Source: CAYJPV01 sp964372095 (GTDB taxonomy: Bacteria; Acidobacteriota; Vicinamibacteria; Vicinamibacterales; JAKQTR01). From it: a stretch of DNA of 64,000 nt. Below, in pieces: positions 23,799 to 32,308 of the stretch; position 1 is the stretch's first letter, and every line of letters starts with the position of its first letter. The notes below the pieces were generated by a model. It was not told the DNA's origin. It made no database searches and saw only the letters and a list, made by a program, of their open reading frames with translations. The position numbers and the translations under genes were made by a program. The stretch covers positions 53,392 through 117,391 of the forward strand of contig CAYJPV010000015.1 in assembly GCA_964372095.1 (NCBI GenBank), written 5' to 3'.

Positions 23799-25540
23799 GC
23801 GAACATCCCCGGCTCCAGCAACGTCCCCTCGGGAATCGTGACGGCGGCGGTGCGGCCAACCAGGGTCCCCGCCTGTTCGGGCGGCAGGCCGGTCCCCGGC
23901 CTCCGGACGGCAATCATGTCCGCCTGCAGCACCGTCCCGGCGGTAATGGTCCGCGCCGCCACCAGGCTCTTGCGTGCCACGCTGGCGACGCCGGCTTCGC
24001 TGGCCACCGGTTCTTTGCGCCCATCACCGAGGCACGCTTCGACCTCGCGGATACGCCGGATCATGGCCGCCAGGTCGGCCGGTTCGATCGACGCCTGATG
24101 GTCAGGCCCGGGCTGCGTGCGGTCGAGGGTGAAGTGTTTTTCGACCACACAGGCCCCGAGCGCCACGGCGGCCAGGGCCACGGCGTCACCGTCGGTGTGG
24201 TCGGAATACCCGGCCGGCACGCCGAACGCGTCGCGCAGCGTGGCGATCGCCCGCACGTTCGCGTGAGCCGGGTTCGCCGGGTAGTTGCTGACGCAATGGA
24301 GCAGGACGAAGTCGCCGCACCCTTCGGCCCGGATCGTGTCGACGGCGGCCGCCACCTCGCGCAGCGTGGCCATCCCTGTGGAGACAATGAGGGGCTTGCC
24401 TGTCCGGGCCGCGTGGCGGAGGAACGGCAGGTTGGTCAACTCGCCGGACGGAAGCTTGAACGCCGGCACGCCGCAGGCATCGAGCAGGTCGCAGCTCACT
24501 TCATCGAAGGGCGTCGACAGGAACAGGATGCCGCGCCGGCGGCAGTGCTCGATGATCTCCCGATGCGCGGCTTCGTCGAGTTCGAGCCGCTTCAGCATGG
24601 CGTGCTGTGATTCGCCGGTGCCCGTCGTGCGGACCTGGTACTCGGCCTTGGGTGCGTCCGGCGTGACGATCCGATCGGCGGCGAACGTCTGGAACTTCAC
24701 CGCGTCCGCCCCGGCCCCCGCTGCGGCGTCGACCAGCGCCTTTGCCGTCTCGACGCTGCCGTTGTGGTTCACGCCGGCTTCGGCAATCACGAAACACGGA
24801 AACCCGGGGCCCGCGGCGCGGCTGCCGATCGACACGGGCCGTACGGGCCGTGCGGCCACGATCGCCCGCGTCACCTCGAGATCGAGCGCGGTGTCGATGT
24901 CCACGGACCGCTCGGCGGGCATCACGAACGCCCGCCCGCCAGGCTCGAAGAACGACTCGTGTTCCCGCAGCATCGCGGGCGCCGTGACGAAAATCGCGCC
25001 GTTCGGCCGGTAGGTGACCTGGGCCTTCTGCCGCTGCGTGGGACGTTCACCGGCCGACAACACGCGGCTCACGCGCCACTCGTCGTCGACGGTATAGAGC
25101 CACTCCACGGGGTGCTCAGCCCGGCAGACGGACACGACGGGTGCACGGCGTTCGGCGAACATCGCCATCGCGCCGATGACGTCTTCGACCTCCGTCAGCG
25201 GGCTGGTCGGCTGCAGCAGGGCCACCGCGTCAAAGGCGCCGCCAAGCGCATCGACCGCGTGGAGAACCACGTCGAGACTCCGGGCGCCGTCTGAAGCAAG
25301 CGCCGCAGGCCGCATGAACGGCACCTCGGCGCCCCAGGCGCGCGCGGCCTCCGCGATGTCCTGGTCATCGGTCGAACACACCACCCGGCTGCCCGGGCCG
25401 AACGCCACGACGGCCTGCCGCCCGACGCGCGCCGCCCGCCCGACCAGGGGAATCCCGCCCACCAGCGCGAGGTTTTTCCCCGGCAGCCCTTTCGACCCGC
25501 CGCGGGCCGTGATCAGCACGAGGACTCGGTGGTGCGTCAT
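23795..25540 (-). CDS. Bifunctional CMP-nonulosonate cytidylyltransferase / nonulosonate synthase (NeuA-NeuB fusion)
   Basis: A 581-residue fusion. Residues ~1-230 are a CMP-sialate synthetase (NeuA/LegF): ARGGSKGLPGKNL at 12-24, LLQPTSPL near 109 and SVDIDTALDLE near 215. Residues ~248-581 are a NeuB synthase: FVIAEAGVNHNGS, AVKFQTF, YSDHTDG and VVEKHFTLD, ending in a SAF domain (~520-581). The protein would join phosphoenolpyruvate to the sugar and then activate the product with CTP, an order opposite to the domain order. The usual arrangement is two separate genes; no frameshift or internal stop divides the domains. The start overlaps the CapD stop (ATGA). Confidence 0.92.
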   Translation of the reverse strand: MTHHRVLVLITARGGSKGLPGKNLALVGGIPLVGRAARVGRQAVVAFGPGSRVVCSTDDQDIAEAARAWGAEVPFMRPAALASDGARSLDVVLHAVDALGGAFDAVALLQPTSPLTEVEDVIGAMAMFAERRAPVVSVCRAEHPVEWLYTVDDEWRVSRVLSAGERPTQRQKAQVTYRPNGAIFVTAPAMLREHESFFEPGGRAFVMPAERSVDIDTALDLEVTRAIVAARPVRPVSIGSRAAGPGFPCFVIAEAGVNHNGSVETAKALVDAAAGAGADAVKFQTFAADRIVTPDAPKAEYQVRTTGTGESQHAMLKRLELDEAAHREIIEHCRRRGILFLSTPFDEVSCDLLDACGVPAFKLPSGELTNLPFLRHAARTGKPLIVSTGMATLREVAAAVDTIRAEGCGDFVLLHCVSNYPANPAHANVRAIATLRDAFGVPAGYSDHTDGDAVALAAVALGACVVEKHFTLDRTQPGPDHQASIEPADLAAMIRRIREVEACLGDGRKEPVASEAGVASVARKSLVAARTITAGTVLQADMIAVRRPGTGLPPEQAGTLVGRTAAVTIPEGTLLEPGMFA

Positions 25541-27390
25541 GCGGTGCGGGATTCGGCAGGCCCGCCGTCGGGCGCGAAGCCGGGAATCGTCCGCTCGAGC
25601 AGCCTGGCAATCGCCGCCCGATCACCCTGCCGCGCGGCTGCGTCCAGTTCCGGAATCAGTTCCCCAAGGTCGACGGCCAGGCACGGATCCGGCCCCACCA
25701 CCCGGAAGACCTCCGGGTGCGACGTCGGCTGCGTCTGCATCCCCTCGTCGAACAGCACTTCGTGCAGCTTTTCGCCGGTCCGGATGCCGGAGAACACAAT
25801 CGGAATGTCGTGCTCGTCGAGGCCGGACAGCCGGATGAGGTCTTTGGCCAGCTGCACGATCTTGACCGGCTCACCCATGTCCAGCATGAACAGGTCGCCG
25901 CCTTTGCCTTCGCCGCTGGCCTGCAGCACCAGATGGACCGCTTCCGGGATGGTCATGAAGAAACGTGTCATGTCCGGATGCGTGACGGTCACGGGGCCGC
26001 CGCGTTCGATCTGCTGCTTGAACGTATGCACCACCGACCCGCGGCTGCCGAGCACGTTGCCGAAACGCACGGCCACAAACGGCCGCCCGGTCTCTCGAGC
26101 AGCCTGGCCGACGATGGTCTCGGCGATACGCTTCGTGGCGCCCATCATGCTGGTGGGAGCCACGGCTTTGTCGGTGGAGATCAGGACGAACCGCTGAACC
26201 CCGGTCCTGATCGCCTGACGCACGACGTTGCGGGTCCCGATGATGTTGTTGGTCACCGCCTCCTCTGGATTCTCTTCCATGAGGGGCACGTGTTTGTGGG
26301 CGGCCGCGTGGAACACGATGGTCGGCTTCACACGATCGAAGACCATCGCCAGCCGGTCGTTGTCGCGGACATCGGCGATGACCGTGCTGAGCCGGACGTC
26401 CGGGAACGCCGCGCGCAGCCGGGCGGCGGCCTCGAAGATGCTGTTCTCGCCGTGACCGAGCACGACGAGGTGGGATGGCGACGCCGCGGCAATCTGCCGG
26501 GCCAGTTCGCAGCCGATCGAGCCGCCGCCGCCGGTAATGAGCACCACCTGCCCTTCGGCGTACGCCGCGACCTTGGACTTGCTGTCGATCTGACTTCGCC
26601 GCAACAGGTCGGCGATGTCGACATTGCGCAGGCGATTGACGGTCGCCACGCCGTCGAGCAGTTCGTAGACGCCCGGGATGGCCTGCGACTTCACCCCGGC
26701 GTCCGTGCACAGGTCGAGCACCCTGCGGACCGCTGCGCCCCGCGCGGACGGCATCGCAATGATGACGAGGTCGATGCGGCTGTCGAGCACGGTGTCCGGC
26801 AGCAGTTCGGTGGTGCCCAGCACCGGCAGGCTCAGAACGTGTTTGCCGACCTTGCCCGGGTCGTCGTCGAGGAACCCGACGGGCGTCATGCCAAGCTGCG
26901 GGTTGCGGCGCATCTCGCGGGCGACCATGGTGCCTGCCGCGCCGGCACCGACGATCAGGATCCGCCGCGCCGTGCCGGCGGCCGTGCCGCCGCGTGTCCG
27001 CGCGTTGGCGTCATGGAAGATGCGGACCGCGATCCGCAAGCCGCCTGCGGTCACCAGCGTCATGAGCCAGTCGTTGAAGATGACCACGCGCGAGAAGACC
27101 GTGATCAACGGCCCGTGGGCCAGGGCCACGAAGACGGCCATGGCGAGCGACGAGGCCGAGACGGCGATGACGACGACGCCAAGGTCCTGGATGCTGGCGT
27201 AGCGCCAGTACCGGCGGTACATGCCCAGCAGGTAGAAGACGACCGGTTTGATGACGAGGGCCGCGAGGACGTAGATGCCGAACTCGGGCCTGCGTTCGAA
27301 AAATTCCCAGTCGAAGCGCGCGATGAACGCACCAAGGGCGGCCAGCGCAAAGAGCGCCAGGTCGGCCAGCAGGAGGTACCGGTTCTTCAT
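25537..27390 (-). CDS. WbpM/CapD/PglF-type membrane nucleotide-sugar dehydratase
   Basis: A 617-residue protein with four N-terminal membrane segments (within ~1-120), a CoA-binding-like Rossmann domain (LIVGAGAAGTMVAREM at ~145) and an SDR domain (ITGGGGSIGCEL at ~290; STDKAVAPTSMMGATKR near 410). The Met-containing SMMGATK replaces the usual Tyr, as in WbpM and PglF, which use a non-Tyr triad. It makes a UDP-4-keto-6-deoxy-GlcNAc-type sugar at the inner face of the membrane. It is the first gene of the leftward glycan array, so the promoter should lie in 27391-27739. Confidence 0.93.
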   Translation of the reverse strand: MKNRYLLLADLALFALAALGAFIARFDWEFFERRPEFGIYVLAALVIKPVVFYLLGMYRRYWRYASIQDLGVVVIAVSASSLAMAVFVALAHGPLITVFSRVVIFNDWLMTLVTAGGLRIAVRIFHDANARTRGGTAAGTARRILIVGAGAAGTMVAREMRRNPQLGMTPVGFLDDDPGKVGKHVLSLPVLGTTELLPDTVLDSRIDLVIIAMPSARGAAVRRVLDLCTDAGVKSQAIPGVYELLDGVATVNRLRNVDIADLLRRSQIDSKSKVAAYAEGQVVLITGGGGSIGCELARQIAAASPSHLVVLGHGENSIFEAAARLRAAFPDVRLSTVIADVRDNDRLAMVFDRVKPTIVFHAAAHKHVPLMEENPEEAVTNNIIGTRNVVRQAIRTGVQRFVLISTDKAVAPTSMMGATKRIAETIVGQAARETGRPFVAVRFGNVLGSRGSVVHTFKQQIERGGPVTVTHPDMTRFFMTIPEAVHLVLQASGEGKGGDLFMLDMGEPVKIVQLAKDLIRLSGLDEHDIPIVFSGIRTGEKLHEVLFDEGMQTQPTSHPEVFRVVGPDPCLAVDLGELIPELDAAARQGDRAAIARLLERTIPGFAPDGGPAESRTA

Positions 27391-27739
27391 GGTTGGTGGG
27401 CCGATGCGCGTGGGTTTCCGGCCTGCGCGGGCCCTGAGGGCGTAGCTTCGCCCCGTGACTTACAGTACAAACACAGCGAGGCCCGGTCCCACCAGGGCAG
27501 TCACACCAAATCCCTGGACGGACGGGCGCACCCAAGCGCAACCGCCGGCGTAACCCCCACTAAACAGGCCGCCGACGGGCCCTCGCCATCCCGCCATTCT
27601 ACTATGAACTCGAATGCTTTTCTGGTGACCGGCACACGGGTCCGGCGGCGCGTCCCGGCCGCCTGCGGCAGGTGGACTTCCAATTCTGGTCCGTCATATG
27701 CTTGTGCCGTCAACCTCTTACACAAGGCAAGGCGCGGTC
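27391..27739. other. Divergent intergenic region between the glycan operon and the Wzz-like gene
   Basis: These 349 bases separate the leftward glycan array from rightward genes and must hold the promoter of the array. I see no convincing -35/-10 pair on either strand. Toward capD there is a small hairpin (GGGCG-AAGCTA-CGCCC, near 27438-27453) that would fall in the 5' leader. A 48-codon open frame (27603-27749) has no recognisable product. I see no known riboswitch class. Confidence 0.5.
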
Positions 27740-29287
27740 ATGAGTGACGAACGTAACAGTCTGGATCAGGACGGCGAGATTTCCCTGCGGGCCTATTTCG
27801 AGACGATCTGGCGTTACCGCCAGGTCATTGGCGTCGCACTCGTGCTGGTGTGCGCGTTGTACGCCCTGGCCGTGTTCGCCTTCAAGCTGAGATTCCCCGA
27901 AGAAAAGGTGGCCTCCGTCCAGTTCCGCCTGATGTTCGAAGGCGCCGCGCAGGACCAGTACCCCAACGGCATCCCCTTCAGCCCCACCGACATCGTCGGC
28001 GCCCCGGTGGTGACCGAAGTGTTCAAGGGCAACGACTTGCAGCGTTTCGGGCCGTACGAGTACTTCAAGCAGGCGTTGTACGTGCAGCAGGCCAGCCCGG
28101 AGCTGTACAACCTCGCGTCGGAGTACCAGGCCAAACTCGCCGACAACCGGATCAGCCCGGTTGAACGCGCCCGGATTGAAGAGGAATACAAGAACAAGCG
28201 CAAGGCGATGGTCGACCCGGTGTTCCTGCTCAGCCTGCGCCGCAGCGAGCGCTTCACCGAACTGCCGGCCGGACTGGTGCAGAAAGTCCTCACCGACGTC
28301 CTCACGACGTGGGCCGAGCAGGCCGACACGCGAAAGGGCGCGCTGCGGTACCAGGTGCCCGTCCTGTCGAGCAAGATCCTGTCGCGCGAAAACATCGCGA
28401 ACGACGATTACCTCGTCTCCGTCGACCTGCTCCGCGCCCGTGCGGTGCGTATCGTCCGCACGATCGACGAGTTCGAGAAACTGCCCGGCGCGCTGACGTT
28501 GCGGACCAAGTCGGACCGCATGTCGTTGTCCGAGATCCGCGCGAACCTCGAAGACTCGATCCGGTTCGACCTCGAGCCGCTGCTCGGCATCATCCGATCC
28601 GAAGGGGTCACGAAGAACGCCCTGCAACTGTCCCTGTACGCGTCCAACATGGCGTTCCAGATCCGCCTCGACAAGCAGGAGATTGAAGGGCGCGCCGCGG
28701 CGCTGCGGGCCGGCCTCAACGCATACCTGGCCCGCCCGGGCTCGCAGCAGGCCTCGGACAGCGCCGGCCGGAACGCACCGTCGGTCGTGCCGCAGCTCAG
28801 CGAGACGTTCGTGGACCGGCTGCAGGAAATGTTCGCCACGGCGGGCAAAGAAGAGCTGGAGTACCGCCGGAAGCTGACCGACCAGCTGATCGACGAGACC
28901 CGGCGGGCGACGACCTTCGACCGGGACCTCGCCTACTACGAAGAGCTGGCGAAAGCCGTGAAGGGGATCGGCAGCCGCTCAACGGGCACACCCGAGCTGA
29001 TCAACCTCATCAAGGCCCGGACGGACAAAGCGTACGACCTGATCGCGAAATCCACGGATCAGCTGTCCGCGTTCTACGAAGAGCTGTCGGCGCAGAACCT
29101 GGGCCCGGCGTCGCGCCTCTACACCGTGACGCGGCCGTTCGCCCAGCACACCGAGAACTCGCTGTCGTCGCGCATCGTGTGGCTGCTCTTCTGGTTTGTC
29201 CTGCTGGGGTCGATGATCGTCGTGCCGATCGGATGCCTGATTCACGACGCCATGCGGAAACGTGCCGTGGCCAGGGCAGGCAGGTAA
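27740..29287 (+). CDS. Wzz/chain-length-determinant-like inner-membrane protein
   Basis: ATG 27740 (MSDERNSLDQ) follows AAGGCG and is preferred to an earlier in-frame codon; 515 residues. One membrane segment lies near residues 28-48 (VIGVALVLVCALYALAVFAF) and one near the C-terminus (VWLLFWFVLLGSMIVVPIGC, ~485-505), with a large, helix-rich periplasmic part between. This is the polysaccharide copolymerase layout that sets chain length or assists export. Similarity to named families is weak, so this is a topology-based call. It is divergent from the glycan operon and precedes a DUF218 protein gene. Confidence 0.65.
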   Translation: MSDERNSLDQDGEISLRAYFETIWRYRQVIGVALVLVCALYALAVFAFKLRFPEEKVASVQFRLMFEGAAQDQYPNGIPFSPTDIVGAPVVTEVFKGNDLQRFGPYEYFKQALYVQQASPELYNLASEYQAKLADNRISPVERARIEEEYKNKRKAMVDPVFLLSLRRSERFTELPAGLVQKVLTDVLTTWAEQADTRKGALRYQVPVLSSKILSRENIANDDYLVSVDLLRARAVRIVRTIDEFEKLPGALTLRTKSDRMSLSEIRANLEDSIRFDLEPLLGIIRSEGVTKNALQLSLYASNMAFQIRLDKQEIEGRAAALRAGLNAYLARPGSQQASDSAGRNAPSVVPQLSETFVDRLQEMFATAGKEELEYRRKLTDQLIDETRRATTFDRDLAYYEELAKAVKGIGSRSTGTPELINLIKARTDKAYDLIAKSTDQLSAFYEELSAQNLGPASRLYTVTRPFAQHTENSLSSRIVWLLFWFVLLGSMIVVPIGCLIHDAMRKRAVARAGR

Positions 29288-29309
29288 CCCGGGAATTCGC
29301 GCACCCTGA

Positions 29310-30047
29310 ATGGAACCGCGCAGCTTACCCGGCGCTGTCAGGCGGATCGGGCGGGTGCTGCGCGCGGGTGCCCTGACGCTCGGCGTCGTCACGTTCGTCG
29401 TGCTGGCGTGGCTGGCCGCCGGCTGGCCGGTCCTGGTGGACCGGCTGGTGACCGAAGACGACGAGCCGATGCCCGCCCAGGCCATCATCTGTGTGACCGG
29501 CGGGCTCACGTGGCACAACCTGCCGCCAGACGATGGCCTGCAGCGGATTTATACGGCCGTCCAGCTCCACTTGGACAAGTACGCGCCCGTGGTGTTGTTC
29601 AGCGGGGGCGGCACCGGCGAAATCAGTGAAGCCGAGGTCTACGCGGAAATCGCGCGGTGGATAGGCCTGCCGGAAGAAGCCTCGCAGTACGATCCCGGCC
29701 CCGCCAGCACCAACGAACACGCCACCAATCTGCTGCGGAAACCCGAACTCGGCCTGACGCGGACGACGCCCCTGCTCGTCGTGACCTCACCGCTGCATTC
29801 GAAACGCGTGGCGTTGTGCTTCCGGAAAGCCGGCTTCACCAACTTCCGCACGATTACGCGTTTCGTGGCGGCCAGCCCGGACCAGCGCGTCAGGGAACGG
29901 CGCACGTCGATCTTCGCCGAGTTCCGTGCGAGCGGAAAACAGTACGACGACCCGATCAACCGGATCAGGTGGGGGCTCAATACCCTGCTGACAACGCTGC
30001 GCGAAGCCGGCGCCATTCTGGTCTACAAGTGGAAAGGGTACGTCTAG
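29310..30047 (+). CDS. YdcF/SanA-like DUF218 protein
   Basis: A 245-residue protein with one N-terminal membrane anchor (VVTFVVLAWLAAGWPVL, ~30-46) and a periplasmic DUF218 domain: AIICVTGGL (~60), VVLFSGGG, STNEHATNLL (~145) and LLVVTSPLHSKRVAL (~168). DUF218 proteins (ElyC, SanA, YdcF) are linked to envelope integrity and lipid-carrier metabolism. It starts 22 bp after the Wzz-like gene and is probably co-transcribed. The TAG stop lies inside a 7-bp tandem repeat. Confidence 0.82.
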   Translation: MEPRSLPGAVRRIGRVLRAGALTLGVVTFVVLAWLAAGWPVLVDRLVTEDDEPMPAQAIICVTGGLTWHNLPPDDGLQRIYTAVQLHLDKYAPVVLFSGGGTGEISEAEVYAEIARWIGLPEEASQYDPGPASTNEHATNLLRKPELGLTRTTPLLVVTSPLHSKRVALCFRKAGFTNFRTITRFVAASPDQRVRERRTSIFAEFRASGKQYDDPINRIRWGLNTLLTTLREAGAILVYKWKGYV

Positions 30048-30070
30048 AGGCTAGAGGCTAGAGGCTGGGC
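30044..30070. repeat. Heptamer tandem repeat (CTAGAGG)
   Basis: Three exact copies of CTAGAGG and one degenerate copy. The first copy contains the stop codon of the DUF218 gene. One of many 7-bp-period patches in this window. Confidence 0.85.
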
Positions 30071-30087
30071 GAAGACGAAGTACGTAG

Positions 30088-30109
30088 CCCCGGGGCTTCA
30101 GCCCCGGGG
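30088..30109. repeat. Palindromic element with TTCA loop
   Basis: Perfect 9-bp arms (CCCCGGGGC / GCCCCGGGG) around a TTCA loop. The same design, with different arms, recurs at 37284-37305 and 57861-57880. It lies between convergent genes and might also slow transcription. Confidence 0.75.
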
Positions 30110-30113
30110 AACC

Positions 30114-30779
30114 CTATTTGATCGACAGCCCCGCGCCGAACACCATGCGCGTGGTGCCGAGTTCGATCGGCGCGCCGGTCGAATTCGACGGCGGAGACAT
30201 CTTGTAGAAACGCAGGTCGAGGGAGAACGCCACGCGGCTCCGCACCGTCCATCGTGCGCCGGCGCCGAAGTTGATCGTCTTGCGGTTCGGCAGGCTGTCG
30301 GGCTCGGGATACGCTTCGTTCGACAGCGAGAAGGTCGAGTACCCGAACCCGGCGCTCAGGTAACTCCAGCCTTCCCGGTTCCCGAAGTTCACGGACACCT
30401 GGGACGCGATCGAGCGGAAGCGGGTCACGGCCTCGCGGCCGGTCGGCTCGCCTTTGGCGTTTTCGGGCTGGCTTTGCCTGGAGGACGTCACCACGTTGCC
30501 GCCAATCCCGAACGTCACGCCGCGCCAACGTAGTGGGTAGACGTGGGCGCCGACGTCGAAGCCCCAGCCGCGCGTGGGCACGTCGGTGATTTCGTAGCCG
30601 ATGGCCGCGGCCTGCTCTTCGGTGGGCCCGTAGCGGGCGATCACGCGCCGCGCGTCGATGGCGAACAGGCCAATCTTCAGCGGCTGCACCTGCGCGGACG
30701 CGATGCCCTGGAACGCCACGAACGCGACGCCCGCCAGCACGGCAACCCGCGCCAGCTTTCGGCAGCTGTTCCGGACCAT
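30114..30779 (-). CDS. Outer-membrane beta-barrel protein
   Basis: A 221-residue secreted protein. The signal peptide RKLARVAVLAGVAFVAFQGIASA ends at an AxA site near residue 27. The mature part alternates polar and hydrophobic residues in short strands (GWGFDVGAHVYPLRW, VSVNFGNREGWSYLSAGFGY, RVAFSLDLRFYKM) and ends in VFGAGLSIK, typical of small OmpA/OmpW-like barrels. ATG 30779 is given; a GTG at 30785 has a better spaced GGAGG (7 bases) and may be the true start. Specific function is unknown. Confidence 0.72.
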   Translation of the reverse strand: MVRNSCRKLARVAVLAGVAFVAFQGIASAQVQPLKIGLFAIDARRVIARYGPTEEQAAAIGYEITDVPTRGWGFDVGAHVYPLRWRGVTFGIGGNVVTSSRQSQPENAKGEPTGREAVTRFRSIASQVSVNFGNREGWSYLSAGFGYSTFSLSNEAYPEPDSLPNRKTINFGAGARWTVRSRVAFSLDLRFYKMSPPSNSTGAPIELGTTRMVFGAGLSIK

Positions 30780-30861
30780 CAACACAATCACGCCTCCTGC
30801 ACGCCGCAGCGGACTCGCTCCCCACGGACGGGTTCTGGAACTGCCTGCAATTCTATCGGAT

Positions 30862-32292
30862 ATGATCGCGCTGCGTATGGCGTTGCTGTCCCGGCGTGTG
30901 GCGCTCGTGCTGGTGAGCGCGGGCGTGGTCCTGCGGCTGGCGACGCTCGGCCACCAGAGCCTCTGGCTGGATGAGGCGTATTCGGTCTGGCTGGCCACGG
31001 CGCACACGCCCGGCGAGATCTGGTCGGCAGGCATCGACCCGCTCCATCCTCCGGGTTACTACCTGCTGCTGCACGCGGTTCTGGCCATCGCCGGTGTCAG
31101 TGAGGTCAGCGCCCGCGTACTGTCTGCGCTGAGTTCGATCGCCGCCATCGGCCTGGTGTACTGGCTCGGGCGCGTGTGCTGGCCCGGAACCGCCGTCGGC
31201 CGCGTGGCGGCCGCGCTGCTGGCGCTTGCTCCTCTCGATGTCTGGTACGCCCAGGAAGCTCGCATGTACAGCCTCGTGGCGGCCCTGGGATGTCTCGCGG
31301 CCATCGGGTTGTTCACGAAATCTCGCGGAGCCACACTCCTGCTGCTTGCCGGCGTGGCCGGGGGCCTGACCGTCGACCACACGATGTGGCTGATCGTGGT
31401 GCTGCTGCTCGGCGCCTGGGCCGCCGCGTGGTCACGCGACGGGTTCCCTCGGGTCCCGCTGCTGCGCGTGGCCGGGGTGATGGGCGCGGCGTGGGTGCTC
31501 TGCCGGCCGAGAGTCGCCGAGGCCGCCGCTGTCTACGAAGCGCTTGACGGTGTCGCCGTCTTTCGCAACGCGCGGCAGGTGCTGCATCTGCCCAGCCTCA
31601 CCGTGGTCCCGTTCCCTGTGGCCCTGCTCGCCTGCACCGCAGCAATCGCGGGCGGGGCGTGGCTCTATGGGCGCGTGTCCCGGTCTCCGTCTGGCCGGCG
31701 CTGGATTCAGGGGCTGACCATCGCCGGCTTTGTGGGGGGAACGCTCTTCGCGGCCGTGCCGCGGTTCTACGGCGTGAAGCAAATTCTCGTCAGCGTCTGG
31801 CCGCTGGTGACGCTCGTGGCCGCGTGGGCCGCGGTGGACGCCGGCCGACGATCCGCGGCGGCGGTGGAACCGCTCAAGCCGTTCTCGCGGACCGTGTGGG
31901 CAACGATGGCCGTCTCGCTGTGCGGCCTTGTCGTGATGGGCTTCACGCCCAGGGCAGACTGGCGTGGCGCCGCGGCCTATGTGGCAGCCGATGCCGGCCC
32001 GCGTGCGGTGGCGGTGATGGACCCGGCGTGGAATCACATGGCCTATCGGCACTACCGGCCGGTAGACCTGTTTGTCACCGGTCCCGTCGACAACCTGGAC
32101 ATGCTGCTGGCCGCGGGGGCAGGCGTGCGCGAGGTGTGCCTGATCGCCGAACGGTTCGGAGGCGCGCCTCCGACATCACCGAGCGAAGCGTGGCTGGACA
32201 GACACCTGCCGCTGACGCGCACCGCCCCCTTCTCGAGGCTCGAGGTGCGGTGTTACGCCATCAGGGGTCGGGACAAGACGCCAGGATACTAA
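30862..32292 (+). CDS. GT39-like membrane glycosyltransferase
   Basis: A 476-residue polytopic protein with about ten hydrophobic segments. The first loop contains GHQSLWLDEAYSVWLA, with the Asp-Glu that is the catalytic signature of GT-C enzymes in the PMT/ArnT family, followed by HPPGYYLLLHAVL. Such enzymes transfer sugars from polyprenyl phosphate donors in the periplasm. ATG 30862 is chosen because residues before it are not membrane-like and read from the opposite gene's region. The last codons lie in one arm of a hairpin. Confidence 0.8.
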   Translation: MIALRMALLSRRVALVLVSAGVVLRLATLGHQSLWLDEAYSVWLATAHTPGEIWSAGIDPLHPPGYYLLLHAVLAIAGVSEVSARVLSALSSIAAIGLVYWLGRVCWPGTAVGRVAAALLALAPLDVWYAQEARMYSLVAALGCLAAIGLFTKSRGATLLLLAGVAGGLTVDHTMWLIVVLLLGAWAAAWSRDGFPRVPLLRVAGVMGAAWVLCRPRVAEAAAVYEALDGVAVFRNARQVLHLPSLTVVPFPVALLACTAAIAGGAWLYGRVSRSPSGRRWIQGLTIAGFVGGTLFAAVPRFYGVKQILVSVWPLVTLVAAWAAVDAGRRSAAAVEPLKPFSRTVWATMAVSLCGLVVMGFTPRADWRGAAAYVAADAGPRAVAVMDPAWNHMAYRHYRPVDLFVTGPVDNLDMLLAAGAGVREVCLIAERFGGAPPTSPSEAWLDRHLPLTRTAPFSRLEVRCYAIRGRDKTPGY

Positions 32293-32308
32293 AAGCGTCC
32301 CGACCCCT
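32263..32308. terminator. Hairpin shared by two convergent gene ends
   Basis: Perfect 12-bp arms (32263-32274 and 32297-32308, AGGGGTCGGGAC) with a 22-base loop. It spans the stops of the GT39-like gene (32290-32292) and of the dehydrogenase gene (32307-32309). A related hairpin with GGGGTCGGG arms lies at 62250-62279. No clear T-run follows, so bidirectional termination is likely but unproved. Confidence 0.6.

Noticed and set aside
27391..27739. Riboswitch or tRNA in the largest gene-free gap
   Set aside because: A small hairpin is present but no known riboswitch core or tRNA cloverleaf could be recognised.
27603..27749. A 48-codon open frame upstream of the Wzz-like gene
   Set aside because: No ribosome-binding site, no amino-acid run suggesting a leader peptide, and it overlaps the better-supported start.
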